Assembly (NCBI GenBank): GCA_032622095.1
Contig: CP136063.1
Span: 271,863,426 to 271,927,425, forward strand
Source: Siphonodentalium dalli
Lineage: Eukaryota > Mollusca > Scaphopoda > Gadilida > Siphonodentaliidae
Direction of reading: 5' to 3'
Length of the DNA: 64,000 nucleotides
The notes below the pieces were generated by a model. The model ran no database searches. It saw only the letters and a program-made list of their open reading frames with translations, and was not told where the DNA came from. A program made the translations under genes and the position numbers. This document shows positions 13,619-28,794 of the stretch, in pieces (the stretch's first letter is position 1; each line of letters begins with the position of its first letter).

Positions 13619-14853
13619 TTGTTAGTCTATTCCTGGTATGTTACAAATAAAGAGCGTTCATTGTTAGTCTATACATGGTATGATACAAATAAAGAGCGTT
13701 CATTGTTAGTCTATTCCTGGTTTGTTACAAATAAAGAGCGTTTATTGTTTGTCTATTCCTGGTATGTAACCAACAAAGAACGTCCATTGTTAGTCTTATT
13801 CCTGGTATGTTACACATAAAGAGCGTTCATTGTTAGTATATTCATTGTTTGTTACCAATAAAGACCGTTCATTGTTAGTCTTAGTCATGGTATGTTACAA
13901 ATAAAAAGCGTCCCTTGTTAGTATATTCATGGTATGTTACACATAAAGATCGTTCATTGTTAGTCTTATTCCTGGCATGTTACAAATAAAGAGCGTTCAT
14001 TGTTAGTCTTACACATTGTATGTTACAAATAAAGAGCGTTCATTGTTAGTCTATTCCTGGTTTGTTACAAATAAATAACGCTCATTGTTATATAGTCTAT
14101 TCTTGGTATGTTACAAATAAAGAGCGTTCATTGTTAGTCTTACTCCTGGTATGTTACAAATAAAGAACGCTCATTGTTAGTCTATTCCTGGTATGTTATA
14201 AATAAAGAGCGTTCCTTGTTAGTATATTCATGGTATGTTACAATTAAAGATCGTGCATTGTTAGTCTTATTCCTGGTATGTTACACATAAAGAGCGTTCA
14301 TTGTTAGTCTACTCATTGTATATTACCAATAAAGAGCGTTCCTTGTTAGAAAATTCATGGTATGTTACAAATAAAGATCGTTCATTGTTAGTCTTATTCC
14401 TGGTATGTTACAAATAAAGAACGCTCATTGTTAGTCTATTCCTGGTATGTTACAAATAAAGAGCGTTAATTGTTAGTCTATTCCTGGTATGTAACCAACA
14501 AGGAACGTCCATTGTTAGTCTTATTCATGGTATGTTACAAATAAAGAGCGTTCATTGCTAGTCTTACTCCTGGTATGTGACAAATAAAGAACGCTCATTA
14601 TTAGTCTTACTCTTGGTAGGTTACATATAAAGAGCGTTGATTGATAGTCTATTATTGGTATGTTACATATAAAGAACGCTCATTGTTAGTCTTACTCCTG
14701 GTATGTTACAAATAAAGAGTGTTCATTGTTAGTCTTACTCCTGGTATGTTACAAATAAAGAACGCTCATTGCTAGTCTATTCCTGGTATGTTACAAATAA
14801 AGAGCGTTCATTGTTAGTCTTATTCCTGGTATGTTACAAATAAATAACGCTCA
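13619..14853. repeat. 1,235-bp cassette
   Basis: Short open tract 13,619-13,819, then a stretch rich in 43-bp monomers with a 46-bp monomer at 14,091 and the AGGTTACATATAAAG variant near 14,617. No CACCTCC marker. Confidence 0.88.
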
Positions 14854-15474
14854 TTGTTAGTCTATTCCTGGTGTGTTACAAATAAAGAGCGTTCATTGTT
14901 AGTCTATACCTGGTATGATACAAATAAAGAGCGTTCATTGTTAGTCTACTCATTGTATATTACCAATAAAGAGCGTTCCTTGTTAGAAAATTCATGGTAT
15001 GTTACAAATAAAGAACGCTCATTGTTCGTCTATTCCTGGTATGTTACAAATAAAGAGCGTTCATCGTTAGTCTATTCCTGGTATGTTACAAATAAAGAAC
15101 GCTCATTGTTAGTCTATTCCTGGTATGTTACAAATAAAGAACGCTCATTGTTCGTCTATTCCTGGTATGTTACAAATAAAGAGCGTTCATCGTTAGTCTA
15201 TTCCTGGTATGTTACAAATAAAGAACGCTCATTGTTAGTCTATTCCTGGTATGTTACAAATAAAGAGCGTTCATCGTTAGTCTATTCCTGGTATGTTAGA
15301 AATAAAGAACGCTCATTGATTGTCTATTCCTGGTATGTTACAAATAAAGAACACTCATTGTTAGTCTATTCCTGGTATGTTATAAATAAAGAGCGTTCCT
15401 TGTTAGTATATTCATGGTATGTTACAAATAAAGATCGTGCATTGTTAGTCTTATTCCTGGTATGTTACACATAA
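14854..15474 (+). other. Hybrid 206-codon open tract across the 13.9-kb joint
   Basis: Identical in type to the 187-codon class up to the VINKERS monomer. It then reads on through CCTTGTTAGTATATTCATGG and a DRALLV monomer instead of stopping. The change of ending coincides with the 15,328-15,398 crossover interval, so the extra length is a product of recombination. Confidence 0.85.
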
Positions 15475-17314
15475 AGAGCGTTCATTGTTAGTCTACTCAT
15501 TGTATATTACCAATAAAGAGCGTTCCTTGTTAGAAAATTCATGGTATGTTACAAATAAAGATCGTTCATTGTTAGTCTTATTCCTGGTATGTTACAAATA
15601 AAGAACGCTCATTGTTAGTCTATTCCTGGTATGTTATAAATAAAGAGCGTTCCTTGTTAGTATATTCATGGTATGTTACAATTAAAGATCGTGCATTGTT
15701 AGTCTTATTCCTGGTATGTTACACATAAAGAGCGTTCATTGTTAGTCTACTCATTGTATATTACCAATAAAGAGCGTTCCTTGTTAGAAAATTCATGGTA
15801 TGTTACAAATAAAGATCGTTCATTGTTAGTCTTATTCCTGGTATGTTACAAATAAAGAACGCTCATTGTTAGTCTATTCCTGGTATGTTACAAATAAAGA
15901 GCGTTAATTGTTAGTCTATTCCTGGTATGTAACCAACAAGGAACGTCCATTGTTAGTCTTATTCATGGTATGTTACAAATAAAGAGTGTTCATTGTTAGT
16001 CTTACTCCTGGTATGTTACAAATAAAGAACGCTCATTGCTAGTCTATTCCTGGTATGTTACAAATAAAGAGCGTTCATTGTTAGTCTTATTCCTGGTATG
16101 TTACAAATAAAGAACGCTCATTTTTAGTTTTATTCCTGGTATGTTACAAATAAAGAGCGTTCATTGTTAGTCTATTCCTGGTTTGTTACAAATAAAGAGC
16201 GTTTATTGTTTGTCTATTCCTGGTATGTAACCAACAAAGAACGTCCATTGTTAGTCTTATTCCTGGTATGTTACACATAAAGAGCGTTCATTGTTAGTAT
16301 ATTCATTGTTTGTTACCAATAAAGACCGTTCATTGTTAGTCTTAGTCATGGTATGTTACAAATAGAGAGCGTCCCTTGTTAGTATATTCATGGTATGTTA
16401 CACATAAAGATCGTTCATTGTTAGTCTTATTCCTGGCATGTTACAAATAAAGAGCGTTCATTGTTAGTCTTACACATTGTATGTTACAAATAAAGAGCGT
16501 TCATTGTTAGTCTATTCCTGGTTTGTTACAAATAAATAACGCTCATTGTTATATAGTCTATTCTTGGTATGTTACAAATAAAGAGCGTTCATTGTTAGTC
16601 TTACTCCTGGTATGTTACAAATAAAGAACGCTCATTGTTAGTCTATTCCTGGTATGTTATAAATAAAGAGCGTTCCTTGTTAGTATATTCATGGTATGTT
16701 ACAATTAAAGATCGTGCATTGTTAGTCTTATTCCTGGTATGTTACACATAAAGAGCGTTCATTGTTAGTCTACTCATTGTATATTACCAATAAAGAGCGT
16801 TCCTTGTTAGAAAATTCATGGTATGTTACAAATAAAGATCGTTCATTGTTAGTCTTATTCCTGGTATGTTACAAATAAAGAACGCTCATTGTTAGTCTAT
16901 TCCTGGTATGTTACAAATAAAGAGCGTTAATTGTTAGTCTATTCCTGGTATGTAACCAACAAGGAACGTCCATTGTTAGTCTTATTCATGGTATGTTACA
17001 AATAAAGAGCGTTCATTGCTAGTCTTACTCCTGGTATGTGACAAATAAAGAACGCTCATTATTAGTCTTACTCTTGGTAGGTTACATATAAAGAGCGTTG
17101 ATTGATAGTCTATTATTGGTATGTTACATATAAAGAACGCTCATTGTTAGTCTTACTCCTGGTATGTTACAAATAAAGAGTGTTCATTGTTAGTCTTACT
17201 CCTGGTATGTTACAAATAAAGAACGCTCATTGCTAGTCTATTCCTGGTATGTTACAAATAAAGAGCGTTCATTGTTAGTCTTATTCCTGGTATGTTACAA
17301 ATAAATAACGCTCA
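14854..17314. repeat. 2,461-bp hybrid cassette carrying the 13.9-kb joint
   Basis: The head (to about 15,398) is the 2,624-bp type; the remainder is the type starting at 1,387. The crossover removed the usual frame-closing segment, giving the 206-codon hybrid tract at 14,854-15,474. The 46-bp monomer is at 16,552. No CACCTCC marker. Confidence 0.9.
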
Positions 17315-19003
17315 TTGTTAGTCTATTCCTGGTGTGTTACAAATAAAGAGCGTTCATTGTTAGTCTATACCTGGTATGATACAAATAAAGAGCGTTCATT
17401 GTTAGTCTACTCATTGTATATTACCAATAAAGAGCGTTCCTTGTTAGAAAATTCATGGTATGTTACAAATAAAGAACGCTCATTGTTCGTCTTTTCCTGG
17501 TATGTTACAAATAAAGAGCGTTCATCGTTAGTCTATTCCTGGTATGTTATAAATAATGAGCGTTCATCGTTAGTCTATTCCTGGTATGTTACAAATAAAG
17601 AACGCTCATTGTTAGTCTATTCCTGGTATGTTACAAATAAAGAGCGTTCATCGTTAGTCTATTCCTGGTATGTTACAAATAAAGAACGCTCATTGATTGT
17701 CTATTCCTGGTATGTTACAAATAAAGAACACTCATTGTTAGTCTATTCCTGGTATGTTATAAATAAAGAGCGTTCATTGTTAGTCTATTCATGATATATT
17801 ACACATAAAGAACGCTCATTGTTAGTCTTACTCCTGGTATGTTACAAATAAAGAACGCTCATTGTTAGTCTTACTCCTGGTATGTTACAAATAAAGAGCG
17901 TTCATTGTTAGTCTTACTCCTGGTATGTTACAAATAAAGAGAGTTCATTGTTAGTCTATTCCTGGTATGTTACAAATAAAGAACCCTCTTTGTTAGTCTA
18001 TTCCTGGATTGTAACCAACAAAGAACGTCCATTGTTAGTCTTATTCATGGTATGTTACAAATAAAGAACGCTCATTGTTAGTCTATTCCTGGTATGTTAC
18101 AAATAAAGAGCGTTCATCGTTAGTCTATTCCTGGTATGTTACAAATAAAGAACGCTCATTGTTAGTCTATTCCTGGTATGTTACAAATAAAGAGCGTTCA
18201 TCGTTAGTCTATTCCTGGTATGTTACAAATAAAGAACTCTCATTGTTTGTCTATTCCTGGTATGTTACAAATAAAGAACGCTCATCGTTAGTCTATTCCT
18301 GGTATGTTATAAATAAAGAGCGTTTATTGTTAGTCTATTCCTCGTTTGTTATAAATAAAGAGCGTTCATTGTTAGTCTATTCCTGATATATTACACATAA
18401 AGAACGCTCATTGTTAGTCTTACTCCTGGTATGTTACAAATAAAGAATGTTCATTGTTAGTCTATTCCAGGTGTGTTACACATAAAGAGCGTTCATTGTC
18501 AGTCTACTCATTGTATATTACCAATAAGAGCGTCCCTTGTTAGTATATTCATGGTATGTTACAAATAAAGATCGTTCATTGTTAGTCTTATTCCTGGTAT
18601 GTTTCAAATAAAGAGCGTTCATTGTTAGTCTTACACATTGTATGTTACAAATAAAGAGCGTTCACTGTTAGTCACCTCCTGACAAATAACCAATACTGAG
18701 CGTTCATTGTTAGTCTATTCCTGGTATGTTACCAATAAAGATCATTCATTGTTAGTCTTATTCCTGTGATGTTACAAATAAAGAGCGTTAATTGTTAGTC
18801 TATTCTTGGTATGTTACAAATAAAGAGCGTTCATTGTTAGTCTTACTCCTGGTATGTTACAAATAAAGAACGCTCATTGTTAGTCTATTCCTGGTATGTT
18901 ATAAATAAAGAGCGTTCCATGTTAGTATATTCATGGTATGTTACAAATAAAGAGCGTTCATTGTTAGTCTTATTCCTGTTATGTTACAAATAAATAACGC
19001 TCA
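17315..19003. repeat. 1,689-bp cassette, second copy
   Basis: Open tracts 17,315-17,794 and 18,075-18,386; marker at 18,673. It differs from 3,374-5,062 at 18,979 (T for G, making CTGTTATG). Confidence 0.88.
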
Positions 19004-22000
19004 TTGTTAGTCTATTCCTGGTTTGTTACAAATAAAGAGCGTTCATTGTTAGTCTATACCTGGTATGATACAAATAAAGAGCGTTCATTGTTAGTCTACT
19101 CATTGTATATTACCAATAAAGAGCGTTCCTTGTTAGAAAATTCATGGTATGTTACAAATAAAGAACGCTCATTGTTCGTCTATTCCTGGTATGTTACAAA
19201 TAAAGAGCGTTCATCGTTAGTCTATTCCTGGTATGTTACAAATAAAGAACGCTCATTGTTAGTCTATTCCTGGTATGTTACAAATAAAGAACGCTCATTG
19301 TTCGTCTATTCCTGGTATGTTACAAATAAAGAGCGTTCATCGTTAGTCTATTCCTGGTATGTTACAAATAAAGAACGCTCATTGTTAGTCTATTCCTGGT
19401 ATGTTACAAATAAAGAGCGTTCATCGTTAGTCTATTCCTGGTATGTTAGAAATAAAGAACGCTCATTGATTGTCTATTCCTGGTATGTTACAAATAAAGA
19501 ACACTCATTGTTAGTCTATTCCTGGTATGTTATAAATAAAGAGCGTTCATTGTTAGTCTATTCATGATATATTACACATAAAGAACGCTCATTGTTAGTC
19601 TTACTCCTGGTATGTTACAAATAAAGAACGCTCATTGTTAGTCTTACTCCTGGTATGTTACAAATAAAGAGCGTGCATTGTTAGTCTTACTCCTGGTATG
19701 TTACAAATAAAGAGAGTTCATTGTTAGTCTATTCCTGGTATGTTACAAATAAAGAACCCTCATTGTTAGTCTATTCCTGGATTGTAACCAACAAAGAACG
19801 TCCATTGTTAGTCTTATTCATGGTATGTTACAAATAAAGAACGCTCATTGTTAGTCTATTCCTGGTATGTTACAAATAAAGAGCGTTCATCGTTAGTCTA
19901 TTCCTGGTATGTTACAAATAAAGAACGCTCATTGTTAGTCTATTCCTGGTATGTTACAAATAAAGAGCGTTCATTGTTAGTCTATTCCTGGTATGTTACA
20001 AATAAAGAACGCTCATTGTTTGTCTATTCCTGGTATGTTACAAATAAAGAACGCTCACCGTTAGTCTATTCCTGGTATGTTATAAATAAAGAGCGTTTAT
20101 TGTTAGTCTATTCCTCGTTTGTTATAAATAAAGAGCGTACATTGTTAGTCTATTCCTGATATATTACACTTAAAAAACGCTCATTGTTAGTCTTACTCCT
20201 GGTATGTTACAAATAAAGAGCGTTCATTGTTAGTCTTACTCCTGGTATGTTTCAAATAAAGAATGTTCATTGTTAGTCTATTCCTGGTATGTTACACACA
20301 AAGAGCGTTCATTGTCAGTCTACTCATTGTATATTACCAATAAAGACCGTCCCTTGTTAGTATATTCATGGTATGTTACAAATAAAGATCGTTCATTGTT
20401 AGTCTTATTCCTGGTATGTTACAAATAAAGAGCGTTCATTGTTAGTCTTACACATTGTATGTTACAAATAAAGAGCGTTCACTGTTAGTCACCTCCTGAC
20501 AAATAACCAATACTGAGCGTTCATTGTTAGTCTATTCCTGGTATGTTACCAATAAAGATCATTCATTGTTAGTCTTATTCCTGTGATGTTACAAATAAAC
20601 AGCGTTAATTGTTAGTCTATTCTTGGTATGTTACAAATAAAGAGCGTTCATTGTTAGTCTTACTCCTGGTATGTTACAAATAAAGAACACTCATTGTTAG
20701 TCTATTCCTGGTATGTTATAAATAAAGAGCGTTCCTTGTTAGTATATTCATGGTATGTTACAAATAAAGATCGTGCATTGTTAGTCTTATTCCTGGTATG
20801 TTACACATAAAGAGCGTTCATTGTTAGTCTACTCATTGTATATTACCAATAAAGAGCGTTCCTTGTTAGAAAATTCATAGTATGTTACAAATAAAGATCG
20901 TTCATTGTTAGTCTTATTCCTGGTATGTTACAAATAAAGAACGCTCATTGTTAGTCTATTCCTGGTATGTTATAAATAAAGAGCGTTCCTTGTTAGTATA
21001 TTCATGGTATGTTACAATTAAAGATCGTGCATTGTTAGTCTTATTCCTGGTATGTTACACATAAAGAGCGTTCATTGTTAGTCTACTCATTGTATATTAC
21101 CAATAAAGAGCGTTCCTTGTTAGAAAATTCATGGTATGTTACAAATAAAGATCGTTCATTGTTAGTCTTATTCCTGGTATGTTACAAATAAAGAACGCTC
21201 ATTGTTAGTCTATTCCTGGTATGTTACAAATAAAGAGCGTTAATTGTTAGTCTATTCCTGGTATGTAACCAACAAGGAACGTCCATTGTTAGTCTTATTC
21301 ATGGTATGTTACAAATAAAGAGCGTTCATTGCTAGTCTTACTCCTGGTATGTGACAAATAAAGAACGCTCATTATTAGTCTTACTCTTGGTAGGTTACAT
21401 ATAAAGAGCGTTGATTGATAGTCTATTATTGGTATGTTACATATAAAGAACGCTCATTGTTAGTCTTACTCCTGGTATGTTACAAATAAAGAGTGTTCAT
21501 TGTTAGTCTTATTCCTGGTATGTTACAAATAAAGAACGCTCATTTTTAGTTTTATTCCTGGTATGTTACAAATAAAGAGCGTTCATTGTTAGTCTATTCC
21601 TGGTTTGTTACAAATAAAGAGCGTTTATTGTTTGTCTATTCCTGGTATGTAACCAACAAAGAACGTCCATTGTTTGTCTTATTCCTGGTATGTTACACAT
21701 AAAGAGCGTTCATTGTTAGTATATTCATTGTTTGTTACCAATAAAGACCGTTCATTGTTAGTCTTAGTCATGGTATGTTACAAATAGAGAGCGTCCCTTG
21801 TTAGTATATTCATGGTATGTTACACATAAAGATCGTTCATTGTTAGTCTTATTCCTGGCATGTTACAAATAAAGAGCGTTCATTGTTAGTCTTACACATT
21901 GTATGTTACAAATAAAGAGCGTTCATTGTTAGTCTATTCCTGGTTTGTTACAAATAAATAACGCTCATTGTTATATAGTCTATTCTTGGTATGTTACAAA

Positions 22001-22736
22001 TAAAGAGCGTTCATTGTTAGTCTTACTCCTGGTATGTTACAAATAAAGAACGCTCATTGTTAGTCTATTCCTGGTATGTTATAAATAAAGAGCGTTCCTT
22101 GTTAGTATATTCATGGTATGTTACAATTAAAGATCGTGCATTGTTAGTCTTATTCCTGGTATGTTACACATAAAGAGCGTTCATTGTTAGTCTACTCATT
22201 GTATATTACCAATAAAGAGCGTTCCTTGTTAGAAAATTCATGGTATGTTACAAATAAAGATCGTTCATTGTTAGTCTTATTCCTGGTATGTTACAAATAA
22301 AGAACGCTCATTGTTAGTCTATTCCTGGTATGTTACAAATAAAGAGCGTTAATTGTTAGTCTATTCCTGGTATGTAACCAACAAGGAACGTCCATTGTTA
22401 GTCTTATTCATGGTATGTTACAAATAAAGAGCGTTCATTGCTAGTCTTACTCCTGGTATGTGACAAATAAAGAACGCTCATTATTAGTCTTACTCTTGGT
22501 AGGTTACATATAAAGAGCGTTGATTGATAGTCTATTATTGGTATGTTACATATAAAGAACGCTCATTGTTAGTCTTACTCCTGGTATGTTACAAATAAAG
22601 AGTGTTCATTGTTAGTCTTACTCCTGGTATGTTACAAATAAAGAACGCTCATTGCTAGTCTATTCCTGGTATGTTACAAATAAAGAGCGTTCATTGTTAG
22701 TCTTATTCCTGGTATGTTACAAATAAATAACGCTCA
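19004..22736. repeat. 3,733-bp cassette, second copy
   Basis: Open tracts 19,004-19,567 and 19,848-20,159; marker at 20,490; 46-bp monomer at 21,974. The TTCATAG variant near 20,873 is shared with 6,932. Confidence 0.88.
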
Positions 22737-25360
22737 TTGTTAGTCTATTCCTGGTGTGTTACAAATAAAGAGCGTTCATTGTTAGTCTATACCTGGTATG
22801 ATACAAATAAAGAGCGTTCATTGTTAGTCTACTCATTGTATATTACCAATAAAGAGCGTTCCTTGTTAGAAAATTCATGGTATGTTACAAATAAAGAACG
22901 CTCATTGTTCGTCTATTCCTGGTATGTTACAAATAAAGAGCGTTCATCGTTAGTCTATTCCTGGTATGTTACAAATAAAGAACGCTCATTGTTAGTCTAT
23001 TCCTGGTATGTTACAAATAAAGAACGCTCATTGTTCGTCTATTCCTGGTATGTTACAAATAAAGAGCGTTCATCGTTAGTCTATTCCTGGTATGTTACAA
23101 ATAAAGAACGCTCATTGTTAGTCTATTCCTGGTATGTTACAAATAAAGAGCGTTCATCGTTAGTCTATTCCTGGTATGTTAGAAATAAAGAACGCTCATT
23201 GATTGTCTATTCCTGGTATGTTACAAATAAAGAACACTCATTGTTAGTCTATTCCTGGTATGTTATAAATAAAGAGCGTTCATTGTTAGTCTATTCATGA
23301 TATATTACACATAAAGAACGCTCATTGTTAGTCTTACTCCTGGTATGTTACAAATAAAGAACGCTCATTGTTAGTCTTACTCCTGGTATGTTACAAATAA
23401 AGAGCGTTCATTGTTAGTCTTACTCCTGGTATGTTACAAATAAAGAGAGTTCATTGTTAGTCTATTCCTGGTATGTTACAAATAAAGAACCCTCATTGTT
23501 AGTCTATTCCTGGATTGTAACCAACAAAGAACGTCCATTGTTAGTCTTATTCATGGTATGTTACAAATAAAGAACGCTCATTGTTAGTCTATTCATGGTA
23601 TGTTACAAATAAAGAGCGTTCATCGTTAGTCTATTACTGGTATGTTACAAATAAAGAACGCTCATTGTTAGTCTATTCCTGGTATGTTACAAATAAAGAG
23701 CGTTCATTGTTAGTCTATTCCTGGTATGTTACAAATAAAGAACGCTCATTGTTTGTCTATTCCTGGTATGTTACAAATAAAGAACGCTCACCGTTAGTCT
23801 ATTCCTGGTATGTTATAAATAAAGAGCGTTTATTGTTAGTCTATTCCTCGTTTGTTATAAATAAAGAGCGTACATTGTTAGTCTATTCCTGATATATTAC
23901 ACTTAAAAAACGCTCATTGTTAGTCTTACTCCTGGTATGTTACAAATAAAGAGCGTTCATTGTTAGTCTTACTCCTGGTATGTTTCAAATAAAGAATGTT
24001 CATTGTTAGTCTATTCCTGGTATGTTACACACAAAGAGCGTTCATAGTCAGTCTACTCATTGTATATTACCAATAAAGACCGTCCCTTGTTAGTATATTC
24101 ATGGTATGTTACAAATAAAGATCGTTCATTGTTAGTCTTATTCCTGGTATGTTACAAATAAAGAGCGTTCATTGTTAGTCTTACACATTGTATGTTACAA
24201 ATAAAGAGCGTTCACTGTTAGTCACCTCCTGACAAATAACCAATACTGAGCGTTCATTGTTAGTCTATTCCTGGTATGTTACCAATAAAGATCATTCATT
24301 GTTAGTCTTATTCCTGTGATGTTACAAATAAACAGCGTTAATTGTTAGTCTATTCTTGGTATGTTACAAATAAAGAGCGTTCATTGTTAGTCTTACTCCT
24401 GGTATGTTACAAATAAAGAACACTCATTGTTAGTCTATTCCTGGTATGTTATAAATAAAGAGCGTTCCTTGTTAGTATATTCATGGTATGTTACAAATAA
24501 AGATCGTGCATTGTTAGTCTTATTCCTGGTATGTTACACATAAAGAGCGTTCATTGTTAGTCTACTCATTGTATATTACCAATAAAGAGCGTTCCTTGTT
24601 AGAAAATTCATGGTATGTTACAAATAAAGATCGTTCATTGTTAGTCTTATTCCTGGTATGTTACAAATAAAGAACGCTCATTGTTAGTCTATTCCTGGTA
24701 TGTTATAAATAAAGAGCGTTCCTTGTTAGTATATTCATGGTATGTTACAATTAAAGATCGTGCATTGTTAGTCTTATTCCTGGTATGTTACACATAAAGA
24801 GCGTTCATTGTTAGTCTACTCATTGTATATTACCAATAAAGAGCGTTCCTTGTTAGAAAATTCATGGTATGTTACAAATAAAGATCGTTCATTGTTAGTC
24901 TTATTCCTGGTATGTTACAAATAAAGAACGCTCATTGTTAGTCTATTCCTGGTATGTTACAAATAAAGAGCGTTAATTGTTAGTCTATTCCTGGTATGTA
25001 ACCAACAAGGAACGTCCATTGTTAGTCTTATTCATGGTATGTTACAAATAAAGAGCGTTCATTGCTAGTCTTACTCCTGGTATGTGACAAATAAAGAACG
25101 CTCATTATTAGTCTTACTCTTGGTAGGTTACATATAAAGAGCGTTGATTGATAGTCTATTATTGGTATGTTACATATAAAGAACGCTCATTGTTAGTCTT
25201 ACTCCTGGTATGTTACAAATAAAGAGTGTTCATTGTTAGTCTTACTCCTGGTATGTTACAAATAAAGAACGCTCATTGCTAGTCTATTCCTGGTATGTTA
25301 CAAATAAAGAGCGTTCATTGTTAGTCTTATTCCTGGTATGTTACAAATAAATAACGCTCA
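22737..25360. repeat. 2,624-bp cassette, second copy
   Basis: Open tracts 22,737-23,300 and 23,581-23,892; marker at 24,223. Private base 23,595 A. Confidence 0.88.
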
Positions 25361-27559
25361 TTGTTAGTCTATTCCTGGTGTGTTACACATAAAGAGCGTT
25401 CATTGTTAGTCTATACCTGGTATGATACAAATAAAGAGCGTTCATTGTTAGTCTACTCATTGTATATTACCAATAAAGAGCGTTCCTTGTTAGAAAATTC
25501 ATGGTATGTTACAAATAAAGAACGCTCATTGTTCGTCTTTTCCTGGTATGTTACAAATAAAGAGCGTTCATCGTTAGTCTATTCCTGGTGTGTTATAAAT
25601 AATGAGCGTTCATCGTTAGTCTATTCCTGGTATGTTACAAATAAAGAACGCTCATTGTTAGTCTATTCCTGGTATGTTACAAATAAAGAGCGTTCATCGT
25701 TAGTCTATTCCTGGTATGTTACAAATAAAGAACGCTCATTGATTGTCTATTCCTGGTATGTTACAAATAAAGAACACTCATTGTTAGTCTATTCCTGGTA
25801 TGTTATAAATAAAGAGCGTTCATTGTTAGTCTATTCATGATATATTACACATAAAGAACGCTCATTGTTAGTCTTACTCCTGGTATGTTACAAATAAAGA
25901 ACGCTCATTGTTAGTCTTACTCCTGGTATGTTACAAATAAAGAGCGTTCATTGTTAGTCTTACTCCTGGTATGTTACAAATAAAGAGAGTTCATTGTTAG
26001 TCTATTCCTGGTATGTTACAAATAAAGAACCCTCTTTGTTAGTCTATTCCTGGATTGTAACCAACAAAGAACGTCCATTGTTAGTCTTATTCATGGTATG
26101 TTACAAATAAAGAACGCTCATTGTTAGTCTATTCCTGGTATGTTACAAATAAAGAGCGTTCATCGTTAGTCTATTCCTGGTATGTTACAAATAAAGAACG
26201 CTCATTGTTAGTCTATTCCTGGTATGTTACAAATAAAGAGCGTTCATCGTTAGTCTATTCCTGGTATGTTACAAATAAAGAACTCTCATTGTTTGTCTAT
26301 TCCTGGTATGTTACAAATAAAGAACGCTCATCGTTAGTCTATTCCTGGTATGTTATAAATAAAGAGCGTTTATTGTTAGTCTATTCCTCGTTTGTTATAA
26401 ATAAAGAGCGTTCATTGTTAGTCTATTCCTGATATATTACACATAAAGAACGCTCATTGTTAGTCTTACTCCTGGTATGTTACAAATAAAGAATGTTCAT
26501 TGTTAGTCTATTCCAGGTGTGTTACACATAAAGAGCGTTCATTGTCAGTCTACTCATTGTATATTACCAATAAGAGCGTCCCTTGTTAGTATATTCATGG
26601 TATGTTACAAATAAAGATCGTTCATTGTTAGTCTTATTCCTGGTATGTTTCAAATAAAGAGCGTTCATTGTTAGTCTTACACATTGTATGTTACAAATAA
26701 AGAGCGTTCACTGTTAGTCACCTCCTGACAAATAACCAATACTGAGCGTTCATTGTTAGTCTATTCCTGGTATGTTACCAATAAAGATCATTCATTGTTA
26801 GTCTTATTCCTGTGATGTTACAAATAAAGAGCGTTAATTGTTAGTCTATTCTTGGTATGTTACAAATAAAGAGCGTTCATTGTTAGTCTTACTCCTGGTA
26901 TGTTACAAATAAAGAACGCTCATTGTTAGTCTATTCCTGGTATGTTATAAATAAAGAGCGTTCCTTGTTAGTATATTCATGGTATGTTACAAATAAAGAT
27001 CGTGCATTGTTAGTCTTATTCCTGGTATGTTACACATAAAGAGCGTTCATTGTTAGTCTACTCATTGTATATTACCAATAAAGAGCGTTCCTTGTTAGAA
27101 AATTCATGGTATGTTACAAATAAAGATCGTTCATTGTTAGTCTTATTCCTGGTATGTTACAAATAAAGAACGCTCATTGTTAGTCTATTCCTGGTATGTT
27201 ACAAATAAAGAGCGTTAATTGTTAGTCTATTCCTGGTATGTAACCAACAAGGAACGTCCATTGTTAGTCTTACTCCTGGTATGTTACAAATAAAGAACGC
27301 TCATTATTAGTCTTACTCTTGGTATGTTACATATAAAGAGCGTTGATTGATAGTCTATTATTGGTATGTTACATATAAAGAACGCTCATTGTTAGTCTTA
27401 CTCCTGGTATGTTACAAATAAAGAGTGTTCATTGTTAGTCTTACTCCTGGTATGTTACAAATAAAGAACGCTCATTGCTAGTCTATTCCTGGTATGTTAC
27501 AAATAAAAAGCGTTCATTGTTAGTCTTATTCCTGGTATGTTACAAATAAATAACGCTCA
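25361..27559. repeat. 2,199-bp cassette, second copy
   Basis: Open tracts 25,361-25,840 and 26,121-26,432; marker at 26,719. Confidence 0.88.
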
Positions 27560-28794
27560 TTGTTAGTCTATTCCTGGTATGTTACAAATAAAGAGCGTTC
27601 ATTGTTAGTCTATACATGGTATGATACAAATAAAGAGCGTTCATTGTTAGTCTATTCCTGGTTTGTTACAAATAAAGAGCGTTTATTGTTTGTCTATTCC
27701 TGGTATGTAACCAACAAAGAACGTCCATTGTTAGTCTTATTCCTGGTATGTTACACATAAAGAGCGTTCATTGTTAGTATATTCATTGTTTGTTACCAAT
27801 AAAGACCGTTCATTGTTAGTCTTAGTCATGGTATGTTACAAATAAAAAGCGTCCCTTGTTAGTATATTCATGGTATGTTACACATAAAGATCGTTCATTG
27901 TTAGTCTTATTCCTGGCATGTTACAAATAAAGAGCGTTCATTGTTAGTCTTACACATTGTATGTTACAAATAAAGAGCGTTCATTGTTAGTCTATTCCTG
28001 GTTTGTTACAAATAAATAACGCTCATTGTTATATAGTCTATTCTTGGTATGTTACAAATAAAGAGCGTTCATTGTTAGTCTTACTCCTGGTATGTTACAA
28101 ATAAAGAACGCTCATTGTTAGTCTATTCCTGGTATGTTATAAATAAAGAGCGTTCCTTGTTAGTATATTCATGGTATGTTACAATTAAAGATCGTGCATT
28201 GTTAGTCTTATTCCTGGTATGTTACACATAAAGAGCGTTCATTGTTAGTCTACTCATTGTATATTACCAATAAAGAGCGTTCCTTGTTAGAAAATTCATG
28301 GTATGTTACAAATAAAGATCGTTCATTGTTAGTCTTATTCCTGGTATGTTACAAATAAAGAACGCTCATTGTTAGTCTATTCCTGGTATGTTACAAATAA
28401 AGAGCGTTAATTGTTAGTCTATTCCTGGTATGTAACCAACAAGGAACGTCCATTGTTAGTCTTATTCATGGTATGTTACAAATAAAGAGCGTTCATTGCT
28501 AGTCTTACTCCTGGTATGTGACAAATAAAGAACGCTCATTATTAGTCTTACTCTTGGTAGGTTACATATAAAGAGCGTTGATTGATAGTCTATTATTGGT
28601 ATGTTACATATAAAGAACGCTCATTGTTAGTCTTACTCCTGGTATGTTACAAATAAAGAGTGTTCATTGTTAGTCTTACTCCTGGTATGTTACAAATAAA
28701 GAACGCTCATTGCTAGTCTATTCCTGGTATGTTACAAATAAAGAGCGTTCATTGTTAGTCTTATTCCTGGTATGTTACAAATAAATAACGCTCA
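27560..28794. repeat. 1,235-bp cassette, second copy
   Basis: Open tract 27,560-27,760; 46-bp monomer at 28,032. The AATAAAAAGCG variant near 27,842 is shared with 13,901 but not with the third copy at 62,815. Confidence 0.88.

Larger units (their letters stand above)
1387..15327. repeat. 13,941-bp higher-order unit, copy 1
   Basis: Landmarks at 3374, 5063, 8796, 11420, 13619 and 14854 all recur exactly 13,941 bp downstream, as do rare variants such as GTTCCATG near 4976 and CTATTACTGG near 9693. The unit is the cassette series 1689+3733+2624+2199+1235+2461 bp, about 330 monomers. The left edge is set by the first mismatch between 1386 (C) and 15327 (T). Upstream of that the two copies fall out of register by monomer length. 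Confidence 0.93.
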